From CAYYYP01 sp964475985 (lineage in GTDB: Bacteria; Bdellovibrionota; UBA1018; CAYHWW01): a stretch of DNA of 64,000 bases. Positions 31,921 through 39,452 of the stretch are shown here, one piece after another (positions within the stretch are counted from its first letter, which is position 1; every line of letters begins with the position of its first letter). Position numbers and translations under genes: made by a program. Under the pieces are notes generated by a model, which was given only the letters and a program-made list of their open reading frames with translations, made no database searches and had not been told where the DNA came from. The stretch spans positions 62,001 through 126,000 of the forward strand of contig CAYYYP010000001.1 of NCBI GenBank assembly GCA_964475985.1, given 5' to 3'.

Positions 31921-32970
31921 ATGGCGATACGTAGACTTAAAAAAGGCGAGCTTCTTTTTTCTGAAGGACAAATGTCCAAGTCCATGTACTTCGTGCAGTC
32001 GGGCCAGATTCGCCTGTTCAAAAAGAAGGGCGTTTCCGCCGTCGAATTGGGCGTCATTCATCGTGGAGAAGTCATTGGCGAAATGGGCTTTCTTGACGGT
32101 GGATTGCGTTCCGCCTACGCCGAAGCCCTTTACGAAACGGAACTCGTGGAAATTACCGGCGATAAGATGGCCGAGATTTCGCGAAGCCTTCCTCCGTGGC
32201 TTTTGGTCCTGCTTAAGACAGTCGTAAATCGACTGCGCTCCGCCAACACAAAAATTAAGTACCTCGAAGATTCCAGCACCCAGATTGTTTACGGAAAAAA
32301 TGGGCCGTTAACCTCCTACGTTTTTTTAGGCACCCAAGAACTCATGCGTTTAACCCTCGGCCTCTACTGCGTAGGAAGCAAGGCCGCGCGTTCCGAAACG
32401 GCCAAGGGGCGGGTAAGACTTGGGCAGATTGAAAAGACTTGCTCCCAGATCCTTGGAATTCAGGCCGCCAAAGTTGCAGAGTACGTCTCACTCCTTGAGC
32501 GTTACGAAATTGTTAAACTTGAAAAAATTAAGGACCAACGCGGTGAACGCATCGAAGCGATTTTTAACGATCTCGAATTCCTCGACTCACTCCTTAACTT
32601 CATCAATGAAGAAAATGGCAAAGAACAAAGCAAAAAACTGAAATTCTCCGAACGTGGGGTACGGGTTCTGCTTGCCCTTGGGCGTCATGTAGAAAACTAC
32701 CCAGTCGGAGAGAACGGACTTGCTACCGTAAATTTAGGCGATGTGCTTAAGCGTGAGGCCGAACAAGATCCGGATGGACGCATTGGATTTTCTAAAGATG
32801 ACTTCGCGGAACTCGTAGGAAATAAAATTGCTACGGAACTTGAAGTCAGAGATCCGGAAAATATGTTTTCGCAGATGGATGCCTCAACCATCCGGCGCCT
32901 AGGTCGTATCCAAGCAATTCTTCAGGCCGTAGATGCGTTAAACTCCGCTAAACGCCAAAAAATTGCATAA
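31921..32970 (+). CDS. CRP-like cyclic nucleotide-binding regulator
   Basis: The protein has 349 residues. The N-terminal cNMP-binding beta-roll has RLKKGELLFSEGQMSKSMYF and a phosphate-binding cassette, GEVIGEMGFLDGG followed by LRSAYAEA, keeping the Glu and Arg that contact cyclic nucleotide ribose and phosphate. A winged-helix region (about 165-220) includes EKTCSQILGIQAAKVAEYVS and LERYEIVKLEKI. A further 130 residues of unknown type follow, making it much longer than ordinary CRP (about 210). AGGAACAAT precedes the ATG. The 8-nt gap to the cyclase points to a synthesis/effector pair. DNA binding is inferred. Confidence 0.85.
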   Translation: MAIRRLKKGELLFSEGQMSKSMYFVQSGQIRLFKKKGVSAVELGVIHRGEVIGEMGFLDGGLRSAYAEALYETELVEITGDKMAEISRSLPPWLLVLLKTVVNRLRSANTKIKYLEDSSTQIVYGKNGPLTSYVFLGTQELMRLTLGLYCVGSKAARSETAKGRVRLGQIEKTCSQILGIQAAKVAEYVSLLERYEIVKLEKIKDQRGERIEAIFNDLEFLDSLLNFINEENGKEQSKKLKFSERGVRVLLALGRHVENYPVGENGLATVNLGDVLKREAEQDPDGRIGFSKDDFAELVGNKIATELEVRDPENMFSQMDASTIRRLGRIQAILQAVDALNSAKRQKIA

Positions 32971-33036
32971 TCCGGAACAGAACGCTCCCTTAAATTAGGG
33001 GTCGAAATCAACCGTGTTATTTGCTAATGAACGCCC

Positions 33037-33780
33037 GTGAGAAAATTAAGTCTATTTATATTCATCGGGCTAATCTTTTCTTGCTCCGCTCTGGCGAATC
33101 CCCGTTCCAGGGCTGACGTGTTCCTCGCCCAAACGCAGGTATACCAAGTAGAAATTGAGCAAATCCAAACCCGCCTGGATGCCTTAACCATCGCAATCGA
33201 GAATGCCCTGCCTCAGATGCTGCATTCTCCCGGAACCAAAACAAAGGAATTGATCGAAGAAAAAGCCGGTTTGACTGGGCGTCAAACTGCACTTTTATTC
33301 GCCATGCGGAGTATGTCGGAGGAGCCCTCACAGACACTCACCATAGATCGCAAACTACGCGAAATTTTAATGCACGAAGTTTCAAATCTTCGCCGGCACT
33401 CCGATCTCACCACCCTCCTCAATAAAAGGGGCAATGAGTTTGGGAATAAATTGTTGGCCTTTGCCGCCCTGAGACTCGTGGCATTTGTTTACGTTCTTCA
33501 GAATATCTCTTATTTCTTTGTGGGTTCTGATCCTGCCCATTTAATTAATGGAATATTATTTGCTGCGCTGGCCGACGGCTTTGGCCACCGCGCTTCTCAC
33601 TACGCCGAGGTTTCAGAAAACCATTTCATTTATAAAGACGCGTTTGAATTATTTTGGGAAAACCTAGCAGACGCGGCCGAAGAACTAGGCTTTGAGCGGC
33701 CTGTCCGCCCCATAACTCCCATCCAAGGGATGCTGACTCTTTGTGAAGATCACTTACTGCCTGAACTACCGACGCCATAA
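33037..33780 (+). CDS. Exported protein of unknown function, possible lipoprotein
   Basis: The protein has 247 residues starting with GTG and no clear ribosome binding site. The signal peptide is MRKLSLFIFIGLIFSCSALA. The Cys could be a lipoprotein site (IFSC), or cleavage could follow ALA. The N-terminal mature part is a helical, coiled-coil-like stretch (VYQVEIEQIQTRLDALTIAI). A hydrophobic segment near residue 150-170 (FVYVLQNISYFFVG) may be a membrane helix. The last third is acidic. It follows the CRP-like gene by 66 nt. I do not recognise the family. Confidence 0.68.
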   Translation: MRKLSLFIFIGLIFSCSALANPRSRADVFLAQTQVYQVEIEQIQTRLDALTIAIENALPQMLHSPGTKTKELIEEKAGLTGRQTALLFAMRSMSEEPSQTLTIDRKLREILMHEVSNLRRHSDLTTLLNKRGNEFGNKLLAFAALRLVAFVYVLQNISYFFVGSDPAHLINGILFAALADGFGHRASHYAEVSENHFIYKDAFELFWENLADAAEELGFERPVRPITPIQGMLTLCEDHLLPELPTP

Positions 33781-33797
33781 CTCAATGCGCGCATATT

Positions 33798-34874
33798 TTA
33801 GGAATACTGCGGTTGTTCTTTTTTGATGCGCTCAACAATTTTTTTGATGTCCTGGCATTGATCTTTGGCCACAACTAACACCACATCGCCGTCCCTCACC
33901 ACCACGAGATCGGTGACCCCAACTAACGCAACCAGTCCACCATCGGACAACACAATGTTGGAAGCCGCATTATGGGCAATGACGTTGCCTTGAAAACTGC
34001 GATCGATGTCTTCCAGGGCCGTGAAGGAACCTAAATCACTCCAAGCAAAAGAAACCGGCAGTACGTATAATGGGATTTTCAGTTCGGGTAGATGCTCCAT
34101 GATGCCGTAATCAACGCTTACTGCGTCATCCGCCAAAATTTTTGCATAAATGCTTTCGATTGGCTTTTTTTCCATGACCGCATCGTGCAGCACATCGTAA
34201 AGATGGGGCATGCAACCCTGAAAGGCCGCGATTCCGGTCGCTACCCCTACGACAAAAATTCCTGCATTCCAGTAGAATGCGCCTGAGGAAACGTACCGTA
34301 GCGCGTCGCGCATTAAGGGTTTTTCCACAAACCTGCTCACCAGATAAGCATTTGCCATTTCTGAAGCGGCTTTACCCCGCTCAATGTAGCCATAGCCCGT
34401 TTCCGGACGGGTAGGATTGACTCCCAAAGTAACAAAACCTTTTGATTTTTTGGCAAGCTCGGACGCCTTCCAAAGTGCGGCGCAAAACTCAAAATGATCT
34501 CCGACGAAATGATCGGCCGGCAAAATGACCACTGGATCATCTAAATGAATCTTATTTTCTAATCTGAATTTTTTTATGGCACTCAATGCCCAAAGAATGC
34601 AGGGCGCGGTATTCCTTCCCTGGGGTTCCCCCAAAAACTGAATTCGCCCATCCAACGAATCGCCAAGCGCCGCTCGAGAAGACTCAACTAAATCTGCAGT
34701 TGTGACTACCCAAATGCGATCGGGATTTAAGCCCGCTACCCTTAAGATTGTATGCTCCAGCAAAGACTTCTCGTCCCAGAAACTTAGAAGTTGTTTGGGT
34801 TTACCTTTGCGGCTGCGGGGCCAAAACCGTGTGCCACTTCCGCCCGCCATAATGATAATGTCTTGGACCTTCAT
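33798..34874 (-). CDS. manC: Mannose-1-phosphate guanylyltransferase
   Basis: The nucleotidyltransferase has 358 residues and makes GDP-mannose from GTP and mannose 1-phosphate. It opens with DIIIMAGGSGTRFWPRSRKG, followed by KPKQLLSF, the GTP-binding signature. VILPADHFVGD, the ETGYGYIERGK loop and the FVEKP catalytic motif are all present. The length fits the form without a fused phosphomannose isomerase domain, and that activity is likely supplied by the cupin gene upstream. Its ATG overlaps the stop of that gene by 4 nt. The product feeds polysaccharide or glycolipid synthesis, consistent with the nearby glycosyltransferases. Confidence 0.93.
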   Translation of the reverse strand: MKVQDIIIMAGGSGTRFWPRSRKGKPKQLLSFWDEKSLLEHTILRVAGLNPDRIWVVTTADLVESSRAALGDSLDGRIQFLGEPQGRNTAPCILWALSAIKKFRLENKIHLDDPVVILPADHFVGDHFEFCAALWKASELAKKSKGFVTLGVNPTRPETGYGYIERGKAASEMANAYLVSRFVEKPLMRDALRYVSSGAFYWNAGIFVVGVATGIAAFQGCMPHLYDVLHDAVMEKKPIESIYAKILADDAVSVDYGIMEHLPELKIPLYVLPVSFAWSDLGSFTALEDIDRSFQGNVIAHNAASNIVLSDGGLVALVGVTDLVVVRDGDVVLVVAKDQCQDIKKIVERIKKEQPQYS

Positions 34875-35275
34875 GAACGAGTGCCTGTCTGGCCCTTAGC
34901 CTCCGGCGCTCTCCCGTAGGCATCTTCCAGTCGCACGACGTCATCAAGCTCCGGAGTTGAAACTTCAAAAATGTCCGTATCCAGTACCGCCACCATACGG
35001 TGTTGCCGGCCCGGAAGAATATGATGTGATTGGCCTTCTTTTAAGTTTTTTTTCACCAGGTTTCCTGGTTCATCTTCGTAATAAAAGTCAATTTCACCCT
35101 TAGCGATAAGGATCGTTTCCTCTTTTTTACGGTGGTACTGCAGGGAGAGACGCTCCCCCTTTTTCACATGTAGAATCTTACCAACATACTTTTCGGTTTG
35201 GGCCCAGATGAGCTCATGACCCCAGGGTTTTTCTACCCTTCGTACGATGCCGGTTTGATGCTTATCGCGTTCCAA
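34871..35275 (-). CDS. Cupin mannose-6-phosphate isomerase-like protein
   Basis: The protein has 134 residues and forms a single cupin like the C-terminal domain of bifunctional ManC/AlgA (type II phosphomannose isomerase). RRVEKPWGHELIWAQTEKYV leads into HVKKGERLSLQYHRKKEET, then the second motif with GQSHHILPGRQHRMVA. The His and Glu ligands for metal are present. It interconverts mannose 6-phosphate and fructose 6-phosphate. Coupling to manC by a 4-nt overlap supports this and suggests an ancestral fusion split in two, or the unfused state. It starts 2 nt after the stop of the SPOR gene. Confidence 0.85.
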   Translation of the reverse strand: MERDKHQTGIVRRVEKPWGHELIWAQTEKYVGKILHVKKGERLSLQYHRKKEETILIAKGEIDFYYEDEPGNLVKKNLKEGQSHHILPGRQHRMVAVLDTDIFEVSTPELDDVVRLEDAYGRAPEAKGQTGTRS

Positions 35276-35277
35276 GT

Positions 35278-36105
35278 CTATTTCTCCATTTTCTGCACGA
35301 TGAAATCAGGCGCATTTTGTTTGGACTTCAACTGGCGGCCTGCAGTTTCCGCATCGTTCCTAGATTCATAAACCCCAAGTCCCACTCGGTACCAAGTGCC
35401 TTTATCTGGAATACGAGCTTCGAAATAGAATGCATTTTCAAAACCCTGGCGTTTTAATACCGCCACTTGGTCGGTCGCCTCTGAAATGGCCCGATGTGCG
35501 CCTACTTGTAAAGTGTAACTGGAGCCCGAGGCGTCATGACCAGTTGCGTCACGAGATGCAGCGGAGTTTTTTTTTCCCTTCACTCCTTGCGGAAGCTCCG
35601 TAACGACGGGTCGTTGTGATTTGATGCCCGATTGTTCCATTTCCTTGGCAAGCTTTTCCTCAACCATTTTTTCACCGGCGGTTTCAACCGTTTTATTCGA
35701 TTGATTCGCGCCATGCTCGTCTGGTGATTTAGGAGGGTCATCGTGAGACTTGGATTCGGATGACTCTTCTGTACCGTGGGCGGGCTTTTCTGCATCGGTC
35801 TTAAGGTCCGTTTCGTGATGGGAATTTTTCGACGCCTTCTTATGCCCATCTTCATCACCGGTAGCATGGCCATCCGTCACAGGCTTTTCATGAGCATCCG
35901 CATGGGGCTTCTCTTCGGTAGCTGGGTCTGCTTCGTGGAGTGGAGCTTCCGATGAAGTGGTTTCATCGTGATGTGCTTGGGGCTGCAAAGATTTTCCCAT
36001 GCGAAGGCCGATGGTGAAGGAGAACAAAGCCACAACCACCAAAAGGAGGAGGACCACAAATACTTCCCTTTTACTGAATACGAGTAAATCGTGTTTGGGC
36101 TTCAT
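35278..36105 (-). CDS. Inner-membrane SPOR-domain protein with a His/Asp/Glu-rich linker
   Basis: The protein has 275 residues and one N-terminal membrane helix (EVFVVLLLLVVVALFSFTIG). A periplasmic linker of about 150 residues is built of His, Asp, Glu, Lys and Ser (HADAHEKPVTDGHATGDEDG). A C-terminal SPOR domain (about 195-275) has SYTLQVGAHRAISEATDQVA and GTWYRVGLGVYESRNDAETA. SPOR domains bind denuded septal peptidoglycan, as in FtsN and DedD, so a cell division or envelope role is likely. The His-rich linker is unusual and might bind metal. It is the first gene of a tight operon with the cupin and manC. Confidence 0.88.
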   Translation of the reverse strand: MKPKHDLLVFSKREVFVVLLLLVVVALFSFTIGLRMGKSLQPQAHHDETTSSEAPLHEADPATEEKPHADAHEKPVTDGHATGDEDGHKKASKNSHHETDLKTDAEKPAHGTEESSESKSHDDPPKSPDEHGANQSNKTVETAGEKMVEEKLAKEMEQSGIKSQRPVVTELPQGVKGKKNSAASRDATGHDASGSSYTLQVGAHRAISEATDQVAVLKRQGFENAFYFEARIPDKGTWYRVGLGVYESRNDAETAGRQLKSKQNAPDFIVQKMEK

Positions 36106-36155
36106 ATCCCTTCATTATGCAAGACAGAACTTTCCAGTCAATGAATTTTGGCCAA

Positions 36156-36171
36156 TTGGCACCACCCTTGC
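36156..36171 (+). promoter_or_regulatory. Sigma-54 promoter of the pilin-like cluster
   Basis: TTGGCACCACCCTTGC matches the -24/-12 consensus (TTGGCAC-N5-TTGC), with the invariant GG and GC exactly 10 bp apart. Transcription would begin near 36183, 16 nt before the ATG of the Flp-like pilin gene, leaving room for its AGAGG ribosome binding site. Confidence 0.72.
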
Positions 36172-36198
36172 GATAGCAGCCGCCAGAGGTAAAAAACT

Positions 36199-36525
36199 AT
36201 GAAATCGGTACCCCATCATTCGGAAACTCAGAAAAGACGACTTAGCCGGCGCATCCTTGGGCAAGGGCTTGTGGAATACATCGCTCTCACGGCACTAGTG
36301 GCGGTCGTGAGCTTAGGCGCCGTGAAATTTTTGGGTACAAAAGTAAGGACACACATTCAAGGCACCGCGAACCGTTTTGATCGCACTTTACGCACTGGCT
36401 TAAGCGCAAGGGGTCATTCTAACGCGTCCGACCATGATGAGAGTACAGGCGACCATGAAACTTCAAGCCCACTTCCGCGAGGTCGAGGCCGTTCCAGCGT
36501 CTTTGATATTCTGAACTCTTTATAG
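36199..36525 (+). CDS. Flp/type IVb pilin-like protein
   Basis: The product has 108 residues. A basic leader (KRRLSRRILG) ends in G followed by QGLVEYIALTALVAVVSLGA. This is the Flp prepilin site, with cleavage after Gly, Glu at +5 and Tyr at +6, and a hydrophobic assembly helix. The mature part is about 80 residues, with a short charged C-terminal region rich in His, Asp and Ser, longer than classic Flp (about 50). It should be cut by a TadV/PilD-type peptidase and assembled into a thin pilus or pseudopilus. It is the first gene after the sigma-54 promoter. No secretion ATPase is in the window. Confidence 0.8.
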   Translation: MKSVPHHSETQKRRLSRRILGQGLVEYIALTALVAVVSLGAVKFLGTKVRTHIQGTANRFDRTLRTGLSARGHSNASDHDESTGDHETSSPLPRGRGRSSVFDILNSL

Positions 36526-36879
36526 ATGGAGCACGACTTGTATAGAACGGCGTTAGGTCAAACAAATAAAAGATACCTTCCGGCCAGCTTGATCTTGGGC
36601 CAAGCGATGCTGGAAATGACCCTTTATTTTCCAACGCTGATGCTGATTTCAGGATGCATTTTTTTGCTTGCCGGGAATCATTTCCGAAAAACGATCAGCA
36701 TAACCGACGCGGTTTTGAGTGCGAGGCGGGGCCTATCCCATTTGGCGCCCCATCCCCTCCAACCAAGGAACGTAGGAAACAGTTGGAGCAAAAAGGGGGC
36801 TCGCCAAAAAGCGGTGGGAGTATCCCGTGGAGCAGACGGGGCTTATTCACATTTTTCCATTTTTTGGTCTGACCTATGA
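36526..36879 (+). CDS. TadE-like pseudopilin
   Basis: The product has 117 residues, and its ATG directly follows the previous stop codon. Near residue 24 it has LILGQAMLEMTLYFPTLMLI: Gly, then Q-A-M-L-E with Glu at +5, followed by a hydrophobic helix, the same processing pattern as the preceding pilin and as TadE/TadF pseudopilins. The C-terminal half is Arg/Ser/Gly-rich and has no recognised fold. It overlaps the next gene by 4 nt (ATGA). Its role in the pilus is inferred from order and motif. Confidence 0.7.
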   Translation: MEHDLYRTALGQTNKRYLPASLILGQAMLEMTLYFPTLMLISGCIFLLAGNHFRKTISITDAVLSARRGLSHLAPHPLQPRNVGNSWSKKGARQKAVGVSRGADGAYSHFSIFWSDL

Positions 36880-37562
36880 AAAAGCGGAGTTCGTCGGGCA
36901 GTATCATTATCTTGGTGCTGCTCTTACTTTTACCCTCATTTTTACTTTTATTGAAAAGCTTAGAAATGAGAAAAAATCTCACCGCCTGGATGCTTGACCA
37001 GCAAAAGCTCGATGCCTGTCTCGTTGAAATCCTAAAGCCTCGTTGCGAAACCTTAACGGCGCTTTCAAAATTGAATTCGCGATTAAAACAAATTCAAAAG
37101 TTGGCGTTGGCGGTGCTAGCGGCCGGCCTTGTGCGACCGGAACTTCTGGCTGCATTAAAAAAACTTAGAACCGTAAGCAACGTCATCAAAAGTCGGCAAG
37201 ATCAGCTTCTTTTTATGGACGCAATCAGGGTAAAGGCCTTACCCCTGAAAATAGTTTCGTGTGGCGGACTACAACAGACGCTTTTAGGTTTGCTTACGAA
37301 AAAAACTCATACCCTAAATCTAGCGGCGCTTCGAGAAATCACCCAACGAAGTGTTCTGCAACTCCCTGCGGGCACGGCGCCGCCCCTTGAATGGAGTGCA
37401 CTTGCCTCCAATGCATCCCGAGCGAAACGAAACCTTTCCCTTCGCATCCTAGGAAGCGGAAAAGAGATTGGATTTTCCTTAGAAACTTTCGGTTCGTGTC
37501 GATCCGACTCTAAAAACCTAGCCCCCCTTTCAGGAGAATCTTATGCCCTACAATTTCGCTGA
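36876..37562 (+). CDS. Single-pass membrane protein of the pilin-like cluster
   Basis: The protein has 228 residues. The N-terminus has a short charged part and a strong hydrophobic helix (SIIILVLLLLLPSFLLLL), but no G-x4-E cleavage site. The rest is predicted extracytoplasmic, helical, with five cysteines that could pair. I do not recognise a family. It is coupled to the TadE-like gene (4-nt overlap) and to the following gene (20-nt overlap), so it belongs to the same unit and may be a minor structural or anchor protein. Confidence 0.65.
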   Translation: MKKRSSSGSIIILVLLLLLPSFLLLLKSLEMRKNLTAWMLDQQKLDACLVEILKPRCETLTALSKLNSRLKQIQKLALAVLAAGLVRPELLAALKKLRTVSNVIKSRQDQLLFMDAIRVKALPLKIVSCGGLQQTLLGLLTKKTHTLNLAALREITQRSVLQLPAGTAPPLEWSALASNASRAKRNLSLRILGSGKEIGFSLETFGSCRSDSKNLAPLSGESYALQFR

Positions 37563-38442
37563 GACCCCCCAGATAAAATCATTGGCCAAAAGTTTATCGG
37601 AAAGAAATCCTCGTAAAGCTACGCTGACTACCTGGGATAAAGTTGCTGGGCAAGTTGCCCTGGAGCTTACCCTTGGATTTGTTGTCATTACTTCTTTAGC
37701 CTTTTTCTGGGTGAAAATCACCGCACCTTCCCATAATCTTTGGAAACGTTTTTTAGAAAAACCATGGTTTGACGCTTTAAACCATCATCAAGGCAACGCG
37801 CTCATTTCTTCGCTTTTAAAGGGCTTTTTTATCCTCATCTTGTTTTATGGTCCGTCTGCATTTTGTTTTGAAATCCTTTTGCCCGAAACATTTCAAAACA
37901 AAACGAAAGACGCCGACCACTGTCGGCACCTTGCCAATGAATTTTTTAAAGAGCTGCGGGAAGTGTTGCCAGAACAAAATATTCTTATCGAAGTGCCACA
38001 AAAAGCATCAGAATCTAATGGAAAAAGCGGAACTGCTGGCGGGCAGTACTTACTAAGCTGCGAAACGAACAAACTCATTTTGCAGGAAAAAAATTCAAAA
38101 GAAGTTTTTTTATTTCTCTATCAAGACCCGTCCCATTCCTATGAGCTAGAAGGCGTTATTGCCTTTCAGCGGCATCGCCGAACTCTTCTGGAAAGCAGCC
38201 CAAATCCCGATTCACCGAATTTAAATCTAAAGAATTTGGCGCCCGTTGAAAACGCCTCATCGCCCAACGCTACGCTAGATCTCATGTCGCAAATCAAATG
38301 GGATGAGCTTGATGAACCTAAACCTTTCTATAAAAAACTATGGTTCTGGGCTGCGGCGGGCGGCACTGTACTTGCGGGAGTGGGATCCTATTTTATTTAT
38401 AAAAGCTTTCAAACCCCTAGGATGAAGATTGAATTTCACTAA
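37543..38442 (+). CDS. TadE-like membrane protein of the pilin-like cluster
   Basis: The protein has 299 residues. The ATG has AGGAGAA 4 nt upstream. A long leader of about 37 residues ends at VAGQVALELTLGFVVITSLA: Gly, then Q-V-A-L-E with Glu at +5, then the helix, so it is a third prepilin-like site in four genes. A second hydrophobic segment (LLKGFFILILFYG) and a third near the C-terminus (FWAAAGGTVLAGVGSYFIY) follow, with a soluble region of about 170 residues between them. The multiple helices are atypical for a pseudopilin. It is the last gene of the cluster. Confidence 0.65.
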   Translation: MPYNFAETPQIKSLAKSLSERNPRKATLTTWDKVAGQVALELTLGFVVITSLAFFWVKITAPSHNLWKRFLEKPWFDALNHHQGNALISSLLKGFFILILFYGPSAFCFEILLPETFQNKTKDADHCRHLANEFFKELREVLPEQNILIEVPQKASESNGKSGTAGGQYLLSCETNKLILQEKNSKEVFLFLYQDPSHSYELEGVIAFQRHRRTLLESSPNPDSPNLNLKNLAPVENASSPNATLDLMSQIKWDELDEPKPFYKKLWFWAAAGGTVLAGVGSYFIYKSFQTPRMKIEFH

Positions 38443-38464
38443 AAATTAGGGTTTGTTCAGCTTC

Positions 38465-39448
38465 ATGAGTTTACAACCGCATTCCACAAAAAGTGATTCC
38501 TTGCGCATTTCGAAGTCCAACCATCCTGACCGGGCCATCGTTGTTGTGGGTTCCTTGGCATTTGATTCCATTAAAACGCCTTTTGGTTCTGAAGAAAAAA
38601 TTCTTGGTGGAGCGGCTAACCATTTTGCTCTGTCGGCAGGATTCTTCACGGGCATCCGTTTGGTAGGAGTCGTGGGCGAAGATATGCCGGAAGACTATTT
38701 CAGTACCATGAAAAATCACGGCATTGACATTGAGGGTCTTTCGGTTGAACCAGGGAAAACTTTTCATTGGAGTGGTGAATACGGCAAGAATCTCAACGAG
38801 GCTAAAACTCTATCTACTTGCTTGAATGTTTTTGAACATTTCAATCCAAAATTGCCCGAGTCTTACCGAGATTCTAAATATGTTTTTTTGGCGAATATTG
38901 ATCCGGACCTTCAGACACTTGTACACAGCCAAGTCAAAAAACCAAAACTCGTCGCCATGGACTCCATGAACTTTTGGATTACCAGTAAGCGTGATTCTCT
39001 GCTGCGGGCTTTGGAAATCTCAAATCTTCTGACCATCAACGAGGGAGAGGCGTTCTTACTTTCCGGAAAAAGCAATATCGTCGAGGCAGCGGATGCGATT
39101 CGGGCGCTCGGACCAAAAGTACTTGTGATTAAGCGCGGTGAATACGGTGCATTGCTTTTTACGGATCATGGAATTTTTTCTGCTCCTGCCCTTCCATTAA
39201 AATCCGTAAAGGATCCCACGGGGGCCGGTGATACGTTTGCCGGCGGACTTATGGGATACCTTGCCCACGAAGGAGTTGAGCACGCGTCTTGGAATCAACA
39301 CGAAGCTACCCTACGCAAAGCCGTAATATTTGGCTGTGTCATGGCGAGTTTTTGCGTCGAGGATTTTGGCTTCCGAAACACGCTGCGAGTCACGGTACCG
39401 CAGGCTCAGGATCGTTTTGATACCTTCATGCGAATGACAAGGTTTTAA
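38465..39448 (+). CDS. PfkB/ribokinase-family sugar kinase
   Basis: The product has 327 residues from the ATG at 38465; a TTG at 38453 is the alternative. The first PfkB signature is ILGGAANHFALSAGFF followed by LVGVVGEDMPEDYF. The second is DPTGAGDTFAGGLMGYLA, with the catalytic Asp in GAGD. The family phosphorylates sugars or nucleosides with ATP. The substrate cannot be read from the sequence. The gene converges on the glycosyltransferase gene with only 4 nt between stop codons. Confidence 0.88.
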   Translation: MSLQPHSTKSDSLRISKSNHPDRAIVVVGSLAFDSIKTPFGSEEKILGGAANHFALSAGFFTGIRLVGVVGEDMPEDYFSTMKNHGIDIEGLSVEPGKTFHWSGEYGKNLNEAKTLSTCLNVFEHFNPKLPESYRDSKYVFLANIDPDLQTLVHSQVKKPKLVAMDSMNFWITSKRDSLLRALEISNLLTINEGEAFLLSGKSNIVEAADAIRALGPKVLVIKRGEYGALLFTDHGIFSAPALPLKSVKDPTGAGDTFAGGLMGYLAHEGVEHASWNQHEATLRKAVIFGCVMASFCVEDFGFRNTLRVTVPQAQDRFDTFMRMTRF

Positions 39449-39452
39449 TTGT

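Noticed and set aside
36654..36872. Open frame of 72 codons inside the TadE-like gene
   Set aside because: It lies in a different frame within a coupled operon gene that has the prepilin motif; it is a shadow frame.
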